DNA from: JAGRGG01 sp965217265
GTDB lineage: Bacteria; Pseudomonadota; Alphaproteobacteria; Geminicoccales; Geminicoccaceae
Length of the DNA: 64,000 bases
NCBI GenBank assembly: GCA_965217265.1
Contig: CBDCHP010000007.1
Coordinates: 124,001 to 188,000 of the forward strand
Direction of reading: 5' to 3'
Shown here: positions 25,419 through 35,674 of the stretch, piece after piece
Numbering within the stretch: position 1 is the stretch's first letter
Layout: every line of letters begins with the position of its first letter
Notes under the pieces: model-generated
What the model was told of the DNA's origin: nothing
Databases searched by the model: none
The model's input: the letters and a program-made list of their open reading frames with translations, nothing else
Made by a program: the position numbers and the translations under genes

Positions 25419-27842
25419 ATGCGCGATCGGGTCGAGGTGGCCGTCATCGGCGGCGGGGTGGTGGGGTGCAGCGTGCTCTATCACCTGACCAAGCTGGGCT
25501 TGCGCGACGTCGTCCTGATCGAGCGCGACGAGCTGACCTCGGGCTCGACGTGGCACGCCGCCGGCGGCTTTCACACGCTGAACGGCGATCCCAACGTCGC
25601 CAAGCTGCAGCAGTACACGATCGACCTCTACAAGGAGATCGAGGAGCTTTCCGACCAGCCGTGCGGTTTGCACCTGACCGGCGGGCTGATGCTGGCCGGC
25701 ACGGATGAGCGCGTCGACTTTCTCAAGCGCGAGCACGCCAAGGGGCGCTACCTCGGCATGGAGACCGAGCTGATCTCGGTCGAGGAGGCGTACGATCTCT
25801 TCCCGCTCATGGACCCGTCCCGGTTCAAGGGGGCGCTGTGGAACCCGATGGAGGGGCACCTGGACCCGTCCGGCACGACGCACGCCTACGCCAAGGCGGC
25901 GCGGGCGAACGGGGCCGAGATCGTTCTGCGCAACCCCGTGCTCGGCATCGAGCGGCGGCCGGACGGCGCGTGGGACGTCGTCACCAAGAACGGCACGGTG
26001 CGCGCCCTCCACGTCGTCAACGCCGGCGGCCTGTGGGCGCGCGAGGTCGGCCGGATGGTCGGCCTCGAACTGCCGGTGCTGGCGATGGAGCACATGTACA
26101 TCCTGACCGAGGACATGCCCGAGGTCGCCCTGATCAACGCCAAAACGGGCAAGGAGGTCGTCCACGCGATCGACTTCGAGGGCGAGCTCTACCTCCGCCA
26201 GGAGCGCGGCGGCATGTTGATGGGCACCTACGAGCAAGGCGGCGTGCCGTGGTCGCCGCGGCAGACCCCTTGGGACTTCGGCCACGAGCTGCTCCAGCCC
26301 GACCTCGACCGGATCGCGCCCTCGCTCGAAGTCGGCTTTCGCCACTTCCCCGCCTTCGAGCGGGCAGGCATCCGCCAGATCATCAACGGCCCGTTCACCT
26401 TCGCCCCGGACGGCAACCCGCTCGTCGGCCCGGTCCGGGGCCTGACCAATTTCTGGTGCGCCTGCGCCGTGATGGCGGGCTTCAGCCAAGGCGGCGGCGT
26501 CGGCCTCGCGCTCGCGTCCTGGATCGCGCACGCCGACCCCGGCTTCGACGTCTTCGGCATGGACGTGGCCCGCTTCGGCGACTTCGCCACGATGGCCTAC
26601 ACCAACGCCAAGGTGCGCGAGAACTACAGCCGCCGCTTTCGCATCTCCTACCCGAACGAGGAACTGCCTGCCGCACGCCCGTTGCGCACGACGCCGGTCT
26701 ACGACGCCTTCAAGGCGCAAAATGCCGTCTTCGGCGCCTCGTTCGGTCTCGAACACGCGCTCTGGTTCGCGCCCGAGGGCAAAGAGCCTGTCGAGGCGCC
26801 GACCTTTCGCCGCTCGAATGCGTTCGAGGCCGTCGCGGTCGAGTGCGCGGCCGTCCGCAACGGCGTCGGCCTGATCGAGATCTCCAACTTCGCCAAGTAC
26901 GAGGTCACGGGTCCAAACGCGGAAGCTTTCTTAAGCCGCGTCCTGGCAGGGCGGCTGCCCAAGGTCGGCAAGATCGCCTTGAACCCGATGCTGAACGATC
27001 GCGGCAAGCTGATCGGCGACTTCACCCTGGCGCGGCTTGGCCAGGAGCGCTTCATGCTGTTCGGCTCGGGCGCCGCCGAGACCTACCACCTGCGCCACTT
27101 CGAGCGCCACCTGCCGGGCGACGGCGTGCGCCTCGCCGCCCGCAACCGCGACCTGTTCGGCTTGGCGCTCGCCGGCCCCAAGGCGCGCGACGCGCTGGCG
27201 AGCGTCACCCACGCCGACCTCGGCGACGACGCCTTTCCCTTCATGGCCGTGCGCGAGATCGAGGTCGGCCTCGTCAAGGCGATCGTCGGGCGGCTCTCGT
27301 TCACCGGCGAGCGCGGCTACGAGATCTGGGTCAGGGGCGACGACCTGCGCACGCTGCTGACGACGCTGGGCGACGCCGGCGCCGCGCACGGCCTGCGCCC
27401 GTTCGGCGGTCGTGCCCTGAACGCGCTCCGGCTGGAGAAGGGCTTCGGCTCCTGGGCGCGCGAGTACCGGCCGATCTACGGGCCCACTGAGGCCGGCCTG
27501 GACCGCTTCGTCGCCTACGACCGCGGCGGCTTCGTCGGCCATAAGGCGGCGCTGGCCGAGCGCGAGGCTGGCGGCGAGCTACGCTTGTGCCCGTTCAGCC
27601 TCGACGATGTCGGCGTCGACCAACTCGCCGACGAGCCGATCTGGCAGGACGACCGCGTGGTCGGCTGGATCACCTCGGGCGCCTACGGCCACAGCGTCGG
27701 CCGTACCGTGGCGCTCGGCTACCTGCCGCGCCGGCTGGCCGACAGCCAGGGCTTCGAGGTCGAGATCCTCGGCGAGCGCGTGCCGGCACGGCGCGAGGAC
27801 GAAGCGCTGCACGATCCTACCGGCGACAGAATGCGTAACTAG
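25419..27842 (+). CDS. Dimethylglycine/sarcosine dehydrogenase-like FAD enzyme with GcvT domain
   Basis: About 807 residues, two parts. The N-terminal DAO-type FAD domain begins VAVIGGGVVGCSVLYHL. It contains STWHAAGGFHT, where the His is the covalent FAD site in dimethylglycine and sarcosine dehydrogenases. The C-terminal half (from about residue 440) is a GcvT-like folate domain: GVGLIEISNFAKYEVTGPNA, then SFTGERGYEIW. The family oxidatively demethylates N-methylated glycines and passes the one-carbon unit to tetrahydrofolate. The exact substrate is not determinable. GGGAG 8 bases before the ATG at 25419 fixes the start. The product could link betaine breakdown to nitrogen metabolism, given the glutamine synthetase-like gene that follows. 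Confidence 0.85.
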   Translation: MRDRVEVAVIGGGVVGCSVLYHLTKLGLRDVVLIERDELTSGSTWHAAGGFHTLNGDPNVAKLQQYTIDLYKEIEELSDQPCGLHLTGGLMLAGTDERVDFLKREHAKGRYLGMETELISVEEAYDLFPLMDPSRFKGALWNPMEGHLDPSGTTHAYAKAARANGAEIVLRNPVLGIERRPDGAWDVVTKNGTVRALHVVNAGGLWAREVGRMVGLELPVLAMEHMYILTEDMPEVALINAKTGKEVVHAIDFEGELYLRQERGGMLMGTYEQGGVPWSPRQTPWDFGHELLQPDLDRIAPSLEVGFRHFPAFERAGIRQIINGPFTFAPDGNPLVGPVRGLTNFWCACAVMAGFSQGGGVGLALASWIAHADPGFDVFGMDVARFGDFATMAYTNAKVRENYSRRFRISYPNEELPAARPLRTTPVYDAFKAQNAVFGASFGLEHALWFAPEGKEPVEAPTFRRSNAFEAVAVECAAVRNGVGLIEISNFAKYEVTGPNAEAFLSRVLAGRLPKVGKIALNPMLNDRGKLIGDFTLARLGQERFMLFGSGAAETYHLRHFERHLPGDGVRLAARNRDLFGLALAGPKARDALASVTHADLGDDAFPFMAVREIEVGLVKAIVGRLSFTGERGYEIWVRGDDLRTLLTTLGDAGAAHGLRPFGGRALNALRLEKGFGSWAREYRPIYGPTEAGLDRFVAYDRGGFVGHKAALAEREAGGELRLCPFSLDDVGVDQLADEPIWQDDRVVGWITSGAYGHSVGRTVALGYLPRRLADSQGFEVEILGERVPARREDEALHDPTGDRMRN

Positions 27843-27858
27843 CTCAGGAGGTTGAACG

Positions 27859-27987
27859 ATGCTTCTCGTTTGGTTTCTACGCTCCATCTTAATCTTTTAC
27901 GTTAAGATGGCCACACTGACGGGTTTTCAGTTGCTCATGCTGCGGGGTGTGTCCGCTTGCCGTTGCGGGCGCAGGCGTAGATGCTGA
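27859..27987 (+). CDS. Possible 42-residue small protein or leader peptide
   Basis: An excellent ribosome site (AGGAGG, 7 bases from ATG) opens a 42-codon frame. The product begins MLLVWFLRSILIFYVKMA and ends in a Cys/Arg-rich tail (CRCGRRRRC). The first half is hydrophobic and the second basic. A perfect 9-bp hairpin (27884-27910) lies inside the frame. It starts 17 bases after the dehydrogenase stop and sits in the leader of the glutamine synthetase-like gene. It may be a small membrane protein, an attenuation peptide or chance. I recognise no family. Confidence 0.35.
   Translation: MLLVWFLRSILIFYVKMATLTGFQLLMLRGVSACRCGRRRRC
27884..27910 (+). terminator. Hairpin between the dehydrogenase and GS-like genes
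   Basis: CCATCTTAA and TTAAGATGG form a perfect 9-bp stem with a 9-base loop. No U-tract follows. It overlaps the possible small frame at 27859, so it could act as an attenuator or RNA-processing site. Confidence 0.35.
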
Positions 27988-28082
27988 ACCAATATCTTAA
28001 CTAAGGAAGGAAATTTGTTTGTTTATAGTTATTTAAGAGCATTATATATTTTAGACACATCAAGATGGCCTGGAGACCAACG

Positions 28083-29492
28083 ATGATGACGACGGCGGGA
28101 CTGATCGAGCGGATCGGGGCCGAGGAAATCCGGCTCGTCGATGTGCGGACGACCGACCTGCTCGGGCGCTGGCGGCAGGTGTCGCTCGACGCGGCGGATC
28201 TCACCGCCGAGTCTTTCGAGCGCGGGGTGATGGCCGACGGCTCATCCATCCCCGGTTGGCGCGACGTCGCCGAGAGCGACCTCGTGCTCCTGCCGGCACC
28301 CGAGACGGCCTACGCCGACCCGTTCGCCGCCCAGCCGACCCTGGCCGTGATCGCCACCGCGACCGAACCCGGCACCGGCGTCGGCTACGAGCGCGACCCG
28401 CGATCCTGCGCGCTCGCCGCCGAGGCGCGGTTGGAGGGCTTGTGCGGCGCCGACGCGGTCCGCCTCGGCGTCGACGTCAATTTCTTCCTGTTCGACGACG
28501 TCAGGATCGAGCACGGCCCCATGCGCGGCGCCTTCACGCTCGAAGCCTCGGAGAGCCGCACGGCCGGCGGGCGCGCCTACGCCAACGGCAACCCCGGCCA
28601 CCGACCGACGCTCGGCGGCGCCCACTTGGCCTGTGCCCCCGCCGACCACGGCGGCGACATCCGCGCCGAGATCGTGACCGTCTTGCGCCACATCGGCTTC
28701 GACAATTTGCGCCACGAGCACGCCGGCACCGCCTGCCAGGGCCGGCTCACCTTCGGTCCCGGCGGCCTCGTCGGCACCGCTGATCGGCTGCAGATCCTGC
28801 GCCACACCGTCCACGGCGTGGCCGCGTCCTACGGCAAGTCGGCGACCTTCATGGCCAAGCCCCTGCTGGAAGAGCCGGGCGGCGCCCTGAACGCGAGCTT
28901 CGCCCTGTGGGCCGGCGACCGGCCCTTGTTCGCCGGCCAGGGCTACGCCGACCTGTCGCCGATGGCGCTCCACTTCATCGCCGGCATCCTCGCCCACGGC
29001 CGGGCCTTGTGCGCCTTCACCAACCCGACCGCCAACAGCTATAAGCGGCTGCAACCGGGCTCGGACGAGCCCAACCTGCTCGCTTATGCCGCGCACAACC
29101 GCTCGGCTGCAGTGCGCATCCCCTACGCCGACCAGGCAGGCGCCAAGCGCGTCGAGGTGCGCTTTCCCGACCCGACCGCCAACCCCTACCTCGCCCTCAC
29201 CGCCCTGCTGCTGGCCGGCATCGACGGCATCGAGAAGAAGCTCGAACCCGGCGACGCGATGGACCGCAACCTCTACGATTTGCGCCCCGAAGAGGTCGAG
29301 GGTATCCCCACCTTGTGCCGCGACTTGAACCAAGCCCTCGACACGCTTGAGTCTGAGAGCGATTTTCTCACCCGCGACGAGATCCTCCCCAGCGCCTTGA
29401 TCGAGGCCTACCTCGACGTCAAGCGACGCGAACTCGACTTCATCGCCAGGCGGCCGACGCCGGTGGAGTTCGAGTTGTATTATGGAATTTAG
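28083..29492 (+). CDS. Glutamine synthetase-like protein lacking catalytic residues (probable pseudoenzyme)
   Basis: Residues align with GlnA along the whole length (469 residues), including DGSSI, KSATFMAKP, NRSAA-RIP, VRFPDPTANPYLAL and the adenylylation loop NLYDLRPEE with Tyr398. Key active-site positions differ. The metal ligands E135 and E137 of GlnA are D131 and N133, and E225 is G220. The catalytic H274 is N270, E333 is D328, and R343 is H338. E212 and the late Glu in RVEVRFP remain. Loss of several metal ligands argues against normal catalysis. GGAG precedes ATG 28083, preferred over an ATG at 28065 that lacks a ribosome site. A regulatory or hetero-oligomeric partner of GlnA, or a distinct substrate, is possible. 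Confidence 0.85.
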   Translation: MMTTAGLIERIGAEEIRLVDVRTTDLLGRWRQVSLDAADLTAESFERGVMADGSSIPGWRDVAESDLVLLPAPETAYADPFAAQPTLAVIATATEPGTGVGYERDPRSCALAAEARLEGLCGADAVRLGVDVNFFLFDDVRIEHGPMRGAFTLEASESRTAGGRAYANGNPGHRPTLGGAHLACAPADHGGDIRAEIVTVLRHIGFDNLRHEHAGTACQGRLTFGPGGLVGTADRLQILRHTVHGVAASYGKSATFMAKPLLEEPGGALNASFALWAGDRPLFAGQGYADLSPMALHFIAGILAHGRALCAFTNPTANSYKRLQPGSDEPNLLAYAAHNRSAAVRIPYADQAGAKRVEVRFPDPTANPYLALTALLLAGIDGIEKKLEPGDAMDRNLYDLRPEEVEGIPTLCRDLNQALDTLESESDFLTRDEILPSALIEAYLDVKRRELDFIARRPTPVEFELYYGI

Positions 29493-29636
29493 CGCCGGCG
29501 CGTCGGCTGCGCGGGGCCTTTCTTCTCTCATTTTTTAACTTTGGCCGAGGCTAGCTCCGGCGTCCGTGTCAGTCCTGGAACAACTAGCTAGCAAAAAGAT
29601 AGAGATAAGGCCGCGCGCCCGGCGCACGCGAAGCGT
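29493..29636 (+). repeat. Hairpin repeat element, copy R4
   Basis: 144 bases, filling exactly the space between the stop of the GS-like gene (TAG, 29490-29492) and the stop of the convergent thioesterase gene (29637-29639). The left outer end is degenerate (AGCGCCGGCGCG in place of ACGCTTCGCG); the right end is canonical. The inner T- and A-rich runs are also weaker than in other copies. Confidence 0.8.
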
Positions 29637-30014
29637 TCATTCCGGCACCCGCCGCGGCCTGCGATCGTCGTCGATGGCGACGTAGGTGAAGCGCCCCTCG
29701 GTCACCTTGGTCTCCTCGCCGGTGCGGCCGCGCTTGGCGTAGGCGGTGACCTGGACGGTGAGCGACGTTTTGCCCACCCGGATGACTTCGGCGTAGCAAC
29801 CCACCACATCGCCGACGTAGACGGCTTGATGGAAGGTCATGGCGTCGATCGCGACGGTCGCCGTACGCCCTCGGGCCCGCTCGTAGGCGACGATGCCGCC
29901 GGCGACGTCCATCTGCGCCAAGAGCCAGCCGCCGAAGATGTCGCCGGCCGGGTTGGTGTCGGCCGGCATGGCTAGCTGCCGCACGACCGGAACTTGACGC
30001 GGTGACGTCTCCAT
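29637..30014 (-). CDS. Acyl-CoA thioesterase, YciA-like hotdog protein
   Basis: A 125-residue single-hotdog protein. The pattern MPADTNPAGDIFGGWLLAQMD carries the conserved Asn and the catalytic Asp of the YciA/BFIT-type thioesterases. It continues ATVAIDAMTFHQAVYVGDVV and ends with a short variable tail. It hydrolyses fatty acyl-CoA esters in the cytoplasm; the chain-length preference is unknown. It is a standalone gene, and its TGA stop is immediately followed by hairpin repeat R4. parE is divergent, 96 bases upstream. Confidence 0.92.
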   Translation of the reverse strand: METSPRQVPVVRQLAMPADTNPAGDIFGGWLLAQMDVAGGIVAYERARGRTATVAIDAMTFHQAVYVGDVVGCYAEVIRVGKTSLTVQVTAYAKRGRTGEETKVTEGRFTYVAIDDDRRPRRVPE

Positions 30015-30109
30015 GACCTACCTCTTGCCCTCGCCGCGAGCTATGGGGTTGCTTCCTTGCCATTCGGGCGAACAGCTGCCGGCGACCATCCTTTCACTTT
30101 GAGCGACGG

Positions 30110-32079
<1,970 letters not shown>

Positions 32080-32080
<1 letters not shown>

Positions 32081-32224
32081 CGCTTCGCGTGCGCTGCCGC
32101 GCGGGCTTTCTCTTCTTCTTTGTTGTCACTTTGTCCGAGGCTTTCCCCAACGTTGAAGCCAATCTCCGGCGACAAGTAGCAAAAAAGAGAAAAAGAAGCC
32201 TGCGCGGCAGCGCACGCGAAGCGT
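32080..32224 (+). repeat. Hairpin repeat element, copy R5
   Basis: 145 bases between the stop codons of parE and of the convergent hydrolase gene. Both arms carry the same copy-specific sequence, ACGCTTCGCGTGCGCTGCC then GCGC, different from R1 or R9. The centre is CTTTGTCCGAGGCTTTCCCC. Confidence 0.9.
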
Positions 32225-32770
32225 TCAACCACCTTTAATCGCCGGAATAAGCTCCCGAAAAGCGTCGGTGTCGGCGCGCTCCAGCCACTCGAACACGACC
32301 ATCTCGGCGTTGACGACGACCCCGCCCGCCGCGCGCAGGCGGTGGAGCGCCAAGTCCCGCGACTCCGCGACGCGCGAGGCGGTGGCGTCGGCGACGAGGT
32401 GAACGGCGAAGCCCGCCTCGATCAGGCCGAGCCCGGTCTGCAGGACGCAGACGTGCGCTTCCGTGCCGGCGAGCACGATCTGGCGCCGGTCTTTGGCCCA
32501 GAGCGCGGCGAGGAAGCCCGGCTCGGCCGCGGCCGAGAAAGCGGTCTTGGTGTAGGTCTCGGCCGCGGCGGGCAGGATCAGCCGGGGGTCGGTGCCGCCT
32601 AGGCCCTTGGGGTACTGCTCGGTGACGACGACTGGCACGTCGAGGCCGTCCGCCGCGCCGAGCAGCAGGTTCGTTCGGTCGATCACCCGCTCGACGTCGG
32701 GAATCGCGGGCGCCAAGCGGGCCTGGACGTCGACGATGAGCAAGAGCGACTCGTTCGCGCGCAGGCGCAT
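32225..32770 (-). CDS. Isochorismatase-family cysteine hydrolase (YcaC-like)
   Basis: A 181-residue alpha/beta hydrolase. The catalytic triad is visible: Asp in LLLIVDVQARL, Lys in YTKTAFSA and Cys in GTEAHVCVLQT, preceded by the usual cis-peptide region. The family cleaves C-N or C-O bonds in small amides and vinyl ethers. The YcaC subgroup has no settled substrate. The ATG at 32770 was chosen over an in-frame TTG at 32794. It is a single gene, divergent from the DEAD-box helicase, and its stop abuts repeat R5. Confidence 0.88.
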   Translation of the reverse strand: MRLRANESLLLIVDVQARLAPAIPDVERVIDRTNLLLGAADGLDVPVVVTEQYPKGLGGTDPRLILPAAAETYTKTAFSAAAEPGFLAALWAKDRRQIVLAGTEAHVCVLQTGLGLIEAGFAVHLVADATASRVAESRDLALHRLRAAGGVVVNAEMVVFEWLERADTDAFRELIPAIKGG

Positions 32771-32873
32771 GGCAAGTTCTCGCGGGGGCAGCAACGTGGA
32801 GACGACGCCGGGCGACGGCTTTTTCGCCGCGCCGCCGGGGCGGGACGATTGACTTGAGCTAGGAAACGACTAC

Positions 32874-34340
32874 ATGGACGCTGCGCTAACGACCTACAAG
32901 CCTACAGGTATTTCTTTGTCCCAAGAGACGTTGCCGACCTTTCGTGACCTCAATCTGCGCGACGAGATCCAGCACGCCATCGACGAGGCCGGCTACACGA
33001 CGCCGACCCCCATCCAGGCACGGGCGATTCCCGAGGTGATGCAAGGGCGCAACGTCGTCGGCGTCGCCCAGACCGGGACCGGCAAGACGGCGTCGTTCGT
33101 CCTGCCGATGCTGCACAACCTCGCCAACGGCCGGGCCCGGGCGCGCATGCCGCGCTCGCTCATCCTCTCGCCGACCCGCGAACTCGCGACCCAGACCGCG
33201 CGCAACTTCGAGATCTACGGCAAGCACCTGAACCTGTCGATGGTGCTCCTGATCGGCGGCGTCGGCATGGGCGACCAGGAAAAGGCGCTCGACAAGGGCG
33301 TCGACGTCCTGATCGCGACGCCCGGCCGCCTGCTCGACTGGTTCGACCGCGGCAAGGTGCTCTTGGGCGGCATCAACACCATCGTCATCGACGAGGCCGA
33401 CCGGATGCTCGACATGGGCTTCATCCCCGACGTCGAGCGCATCGTGCAGTTGCTGACCGGCCGGCGGCAGACGCTCCTATTTTCCGCGACGATGCCGAAC
33501 GAGGTCCGCCGGCTCGCGGATCGTTTCCTCACCGACCCGGTCGAGATCACCGTCGCCAGGGCGAGCAGCCTGTCCGACACGGTGCAGGACGTGCTGGTGC
33601 CGATCGGCGAGAGCGACAAGCGCCGGGCCCTAGAGCGCCTGCTCAAGCTGAAGGACATCGACAAGGCGATCATCTTCTGCAACCGCAAGCGCGACGTCGG
33701 CACGCTGACGCGCCACCTGCAAAAGCGCGGCCTGAACGCCAAGGACATCCACGGCGACCTCGACCAGTCGGAGCGCCAAGCGACGCTCGAAGCCTTCAAG
33801 GCGGGCGGCGTCGATCTTCTCATCGCGACCGACGTCGCGGCGCGCGGCCTCGACGTCGTCGACATGCCCTTCGTCGTCAACCTCGACGTGCCGATCAACG
33901 CCGAGGACTACGTGCACCGCATCGGCCGCACCGGCCGCGCCGGCAAGCGAGGCCACGCCTTCACGCTCGCGACCGAGGCCGACGCTAAGGGGGTCGCGGC
34001 GATCGAGCGGCTGACCGAGCGACGCATCGAGCGCCTGGAACTGCCCGAAGCCCCCGCCGACGAGAAGCCCCGCCGCACGCGCCGCCCCAAGGCCGTGGCC
34101 GAGACGGCGGCGGAGGTCGAGGCGGACCCGGCCGATCCGGTCCCTGCGGCTGCTCCCCCCACCGAGGCGCCGCCGCGGCGGCCGCGTCCCTCGCGCCCGC
34201 GCCGGGCGGAGGCGCCGCCGAGGCGTCGGACGCGCGAGAGCGAGGCGCCGGACGAGGGGCAGGCGCCCGTGATTGCGTTCGGCGACCACATGCCGGCCTT
34301 CATGCGCGTGGCGCCCCTGCCGGCCAAGGGCGCGGCCTGA
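32874..34340 (+). CDS. DEAD-box RNA helicase (RhlE-like)
   Basis: A 488-residue DEAD-box ATPase that remodels RNA. Motifs in order: the Q-motif region GYTTPTPIQARAIP, Walker A AQTGTGKTASF, PTRELATQT, VIDEADRMLDMGF (DEAD), FSATMP, then ARGLDVVDMPFV and HRIGRTGRAG. After about residue 385 there is a low-complexity tail rich in Pro, Arg, Ala and Glu, typical of RhlE-type proteins and likely to bind RNA non-specifically. AGGAAA precedes the ATG. It is followed 5 bases later by an AsnC-like gene and then a NUDIX gene, a likely operon. Confidence 0.93.
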   Translation: MDAALTTYKPTGISLSQETLPTFRDLNLRDEIQHAIDEAGYTTPTPIQARAIPEVMQGRNVVGVAQTGTGKTASFVLPMLHNLANGRARARMPRSLILSPTRELATQTARNFEIYGKHLNLSMVLLIGGVGMGDQEKALDKGVDVLIATPGRLLDWFDRGKVLLGGINTIVIDEADRMLDMGFIPDVERIVQLLTGRRQTLLFSATMPNEVRRLADRFLTDPVEITVARASSLSDTVQDVLVPIGESDKRRALERLLKLKDIDKAIIFCNRKRDVGTLTRHLQKRGLNAKDIHGDLDQSERQATLEAFKAGGVDLLIATDVAARGLDVVDMPFVVNLDVPINAEDYVHRIGRTGRAGKRGHAFTLATEADAKGVAAIERLTERRIERLELPEAPADEKPRRTRRPKAVAETAAEVEADPADPVPAAAPPTEAPPRRPRPSRPRRAEAPPRRRTRESEAPDEGQAPVIAFGDHMPAFMRVAPLPAKGAA

Positions 34341-34345
34341 GCGCC

Positions 34346-34588
34346 ATGCAGACCCTCTTCGTCATGGTCAAGTGCGAGTTGGGCCGGGCTTATGAGGTGG
34401 CCGACGCCGCCGTGGGGCGGATCGAGACCGTCTCGGAAGTCCACTCGACCTCGGGCCAGTACGACTTGCTGATGAAGTTTCACCTGGATAGCGAGACCGA
34501 CGTCGGGCGTTTCGTGACCGCCGAGGTGCAGACCCTGCCCGGCGTCAAGGACACGTTCACGATCATCGCCTTCAAGGCGTTTCGTTGA
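34346..34588 (+). CDS. Stand-alone Lrp/AsnC ligand-binding (RAM) domain protein
   Basis: An 80-residue protein made only of the RAM domain of Lrp/AsnC regulators, without the DNA-binding part. Landmarks are FVMVKCELGRAYEVADA, STSGQYDLLMKFHL and TLPGVKDTFTIIAF. Such single-domain proteins form rings that bind amino acids and may modulate full-length Lrp-type partners. It starts 5 bases after the helicase stop and overlaps the following NUDIX gene by 4 bases (TTGA), so it is within an operon. Confidence 0.9.
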   Translation: MQTLFVMVKCELGRAYEVADAAVGRIETVSEVHSTSGQYDLLMKFHLDSETDVGRFVTAEVQTLPGVKDTFTIIAFKAFR

Positions 34589-35208
34589 ACCCACGCGACA
34601 AGCCCTTCGGCAAACAGGACGTCAGGGTTGAGGCGGTCGATCCCCTCTACCGTGGGTTCTTCGACTACGACCGGCTGCGCCTGTCGCACCGCCGTTTCGC
34701 CGGCGGCTGGTCCGGGCCGTTCGAGCGCCTGCTCCTGCGCGTTCCGAACGCGGTCGCCGTCCTCCCCTACGATCCCATCCGCGACGCGGTCGTCCTGATC
34801 GAGCAGTTCCGCCAGGGCGCGCTCGACCACCCTGAGGGCCCGTGGCTCCTGGAGGCGGTGGCCGGCTTGAAGGAGGACGGCGAGAGCGACGCGGCCGCCG
34901 CACGGCGCGAGGTCGAGGAGGAGACCGGCCTCGCCTTCAAGGCCCTGGTCGAGGCCGGCGTCTACCTGCCCTCGTCCGGCAGCACCACCGAGCGCACCGC
35001 CTGCTATTGCGCCTGGGTCGAGACTCCCCCGGCCGGCGGCGTGCACGGCCTGGCGTCTGAGGGCGAGGACATCAAGACCCACATCGTCGCCACGAACGAG
35101 GCGTTCGCCCTCGTCGACGAGGGCCTGATCGCCGCCGCGAACGCGGTCGTGACACTGCGCTGGTTGCAGCTCAACCGGGAGCGGTTGCGGGCGGCTTGGA
35201 TGGATTGA
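34585..35208 (+). CDS. nudF: ADP-ribose pyrophosphatase (NUDIX, NudF type)
   Basis: A 207-residue NUDIX hydrolase. The Nudix box reads GLKEDGE then REVEEETGL, with the metal-binding glutamates intact. The N-terminal FDYDRLRLSHRRF and the ALDHPEGPWLLEAVAG segment fit the ADP-ribose pyrophosphatase group, although the usual E-P of LELPAG is A-V here. It hydrolyses ADP-ribose to AMP and ribose-5-phosphate. Translation starts at a TTG that overlaps the upstream TGA (TTGA). The stop codon is directly followed by hairpin repeat R6. Confidence 0.87.
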   Translation: MNPRDKPFGKQDVRVEAVDPLYRGFFDYDRLRLSHRRFAGGWSGPFERLLLRVPNAVAVLPYDPIRDAVVLIEQFRQGALDHPEGPWLLEAVAGLKEDGESDAAAARREVEEETGLAFKALVEAGVYLPSSGSTTERTACYCAWVETPPAGGVHGLASEGEDIKTHIVATNEAFALVDEGLIAAANAVVTLRWLQLNRERLRAAWMD

Positions 35209-35350
35209 ATGCTTCGCGTGCGCTCGCCGCGCGGGCTTTTTTCTTCTTTTTTGCAACTTTGGCCGGGGCTGGCTTCGGCGCTGGTGCCAAGTCCGAGTGA
35301 CAAGTAGCAAAAAAGAAAGAAAGCCCGCGCGGCGAGCGCACGCGCAGCGT
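35209..35350 (+). repeat. Hairpin repeat element, copy R6
   Basis: 142 bases, beginning at the base after the NUDIX stop and ending 4 bases before the convergent NDUFS4 stop. Both arms share the copy-specific segment GTGCGCTCGCCGCGCGGGC. The centre is CTTTGGCCGGGGCTGGCTTC. The left terminus is ATGCTTCGCG and the right terminus CGCGCAGCGT: two slight deviations. Confidence 0.9.
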
Positions 35351-35354
35351 TCTC

Positions 35355-35651
35355 CTACACTCGCTTGATGAAATTCTCGGCGTAGGCCTTCGGCCGCACG
35401 ATGCGCTCGTTCGGCTCGAAGACTTGGTATTTCAGCCCCTCGCGCTCGCAGTAGGCGATCGCCGCCTCCTTGGTCGGGAAGCGCAGCGTGATCTGGCGGT
35501 CGGTGCTGCCGCCGCCGATCCAGCCCATCAGCCGGTCGGGGCGCTGCGCCGTTTGCGGCTCGGCCTCGACGACCCAGTAGTGCGTCTTGCGCCGGCCCGA
35601 TTGGGTGGCGGGCTTGGCGTGCTTGAAGATGCGGACCTGATGGACGTGCAT
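35355..35651 (-). CDS. NDUFS4-type complex I accessory subunit (ETC_C1_NDUFS4)
   Basis: A 98-residue member of the ETC complex I subunit family related to mitochondrial NDUFS4 (18 kDa/AQDQ). Landmarks are VRIFKHAKPATQSG, then WVVEAEPQTAQRPDRLMGW and FPTKEAAIAYCEREG, ending with RPKAYAENF. It sits at the junction of the N and Q modules of complex I. The open frame extends much further upstream, but MHVHQVRIFK is the family start and was chosen at 35651. It is a single gene apart from nuo, like the NDUFA12 gene at 14.5 kb. Confidence 0.92.
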   Translation of the reverse strand: MHVHQVRIFKHAKPATQSGRRKTHYWVVEAEPQTAQRPDRLMGWIGGGSTDRQITLRFPTKEAAIAYCEREGLKYQVFEPNERIVRPKAYAENFIKRV

Positions 35652-35674
35652 GGCGTCTCCTTTACCCGACGATC

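Noticed and set aside
28083..29492. A second functional glnA (glnII or glnT type)
   Set aside because: The length and motifs are of type I-beta, but several metal and substrate residues are changed, so ordinary activity is unlikely.
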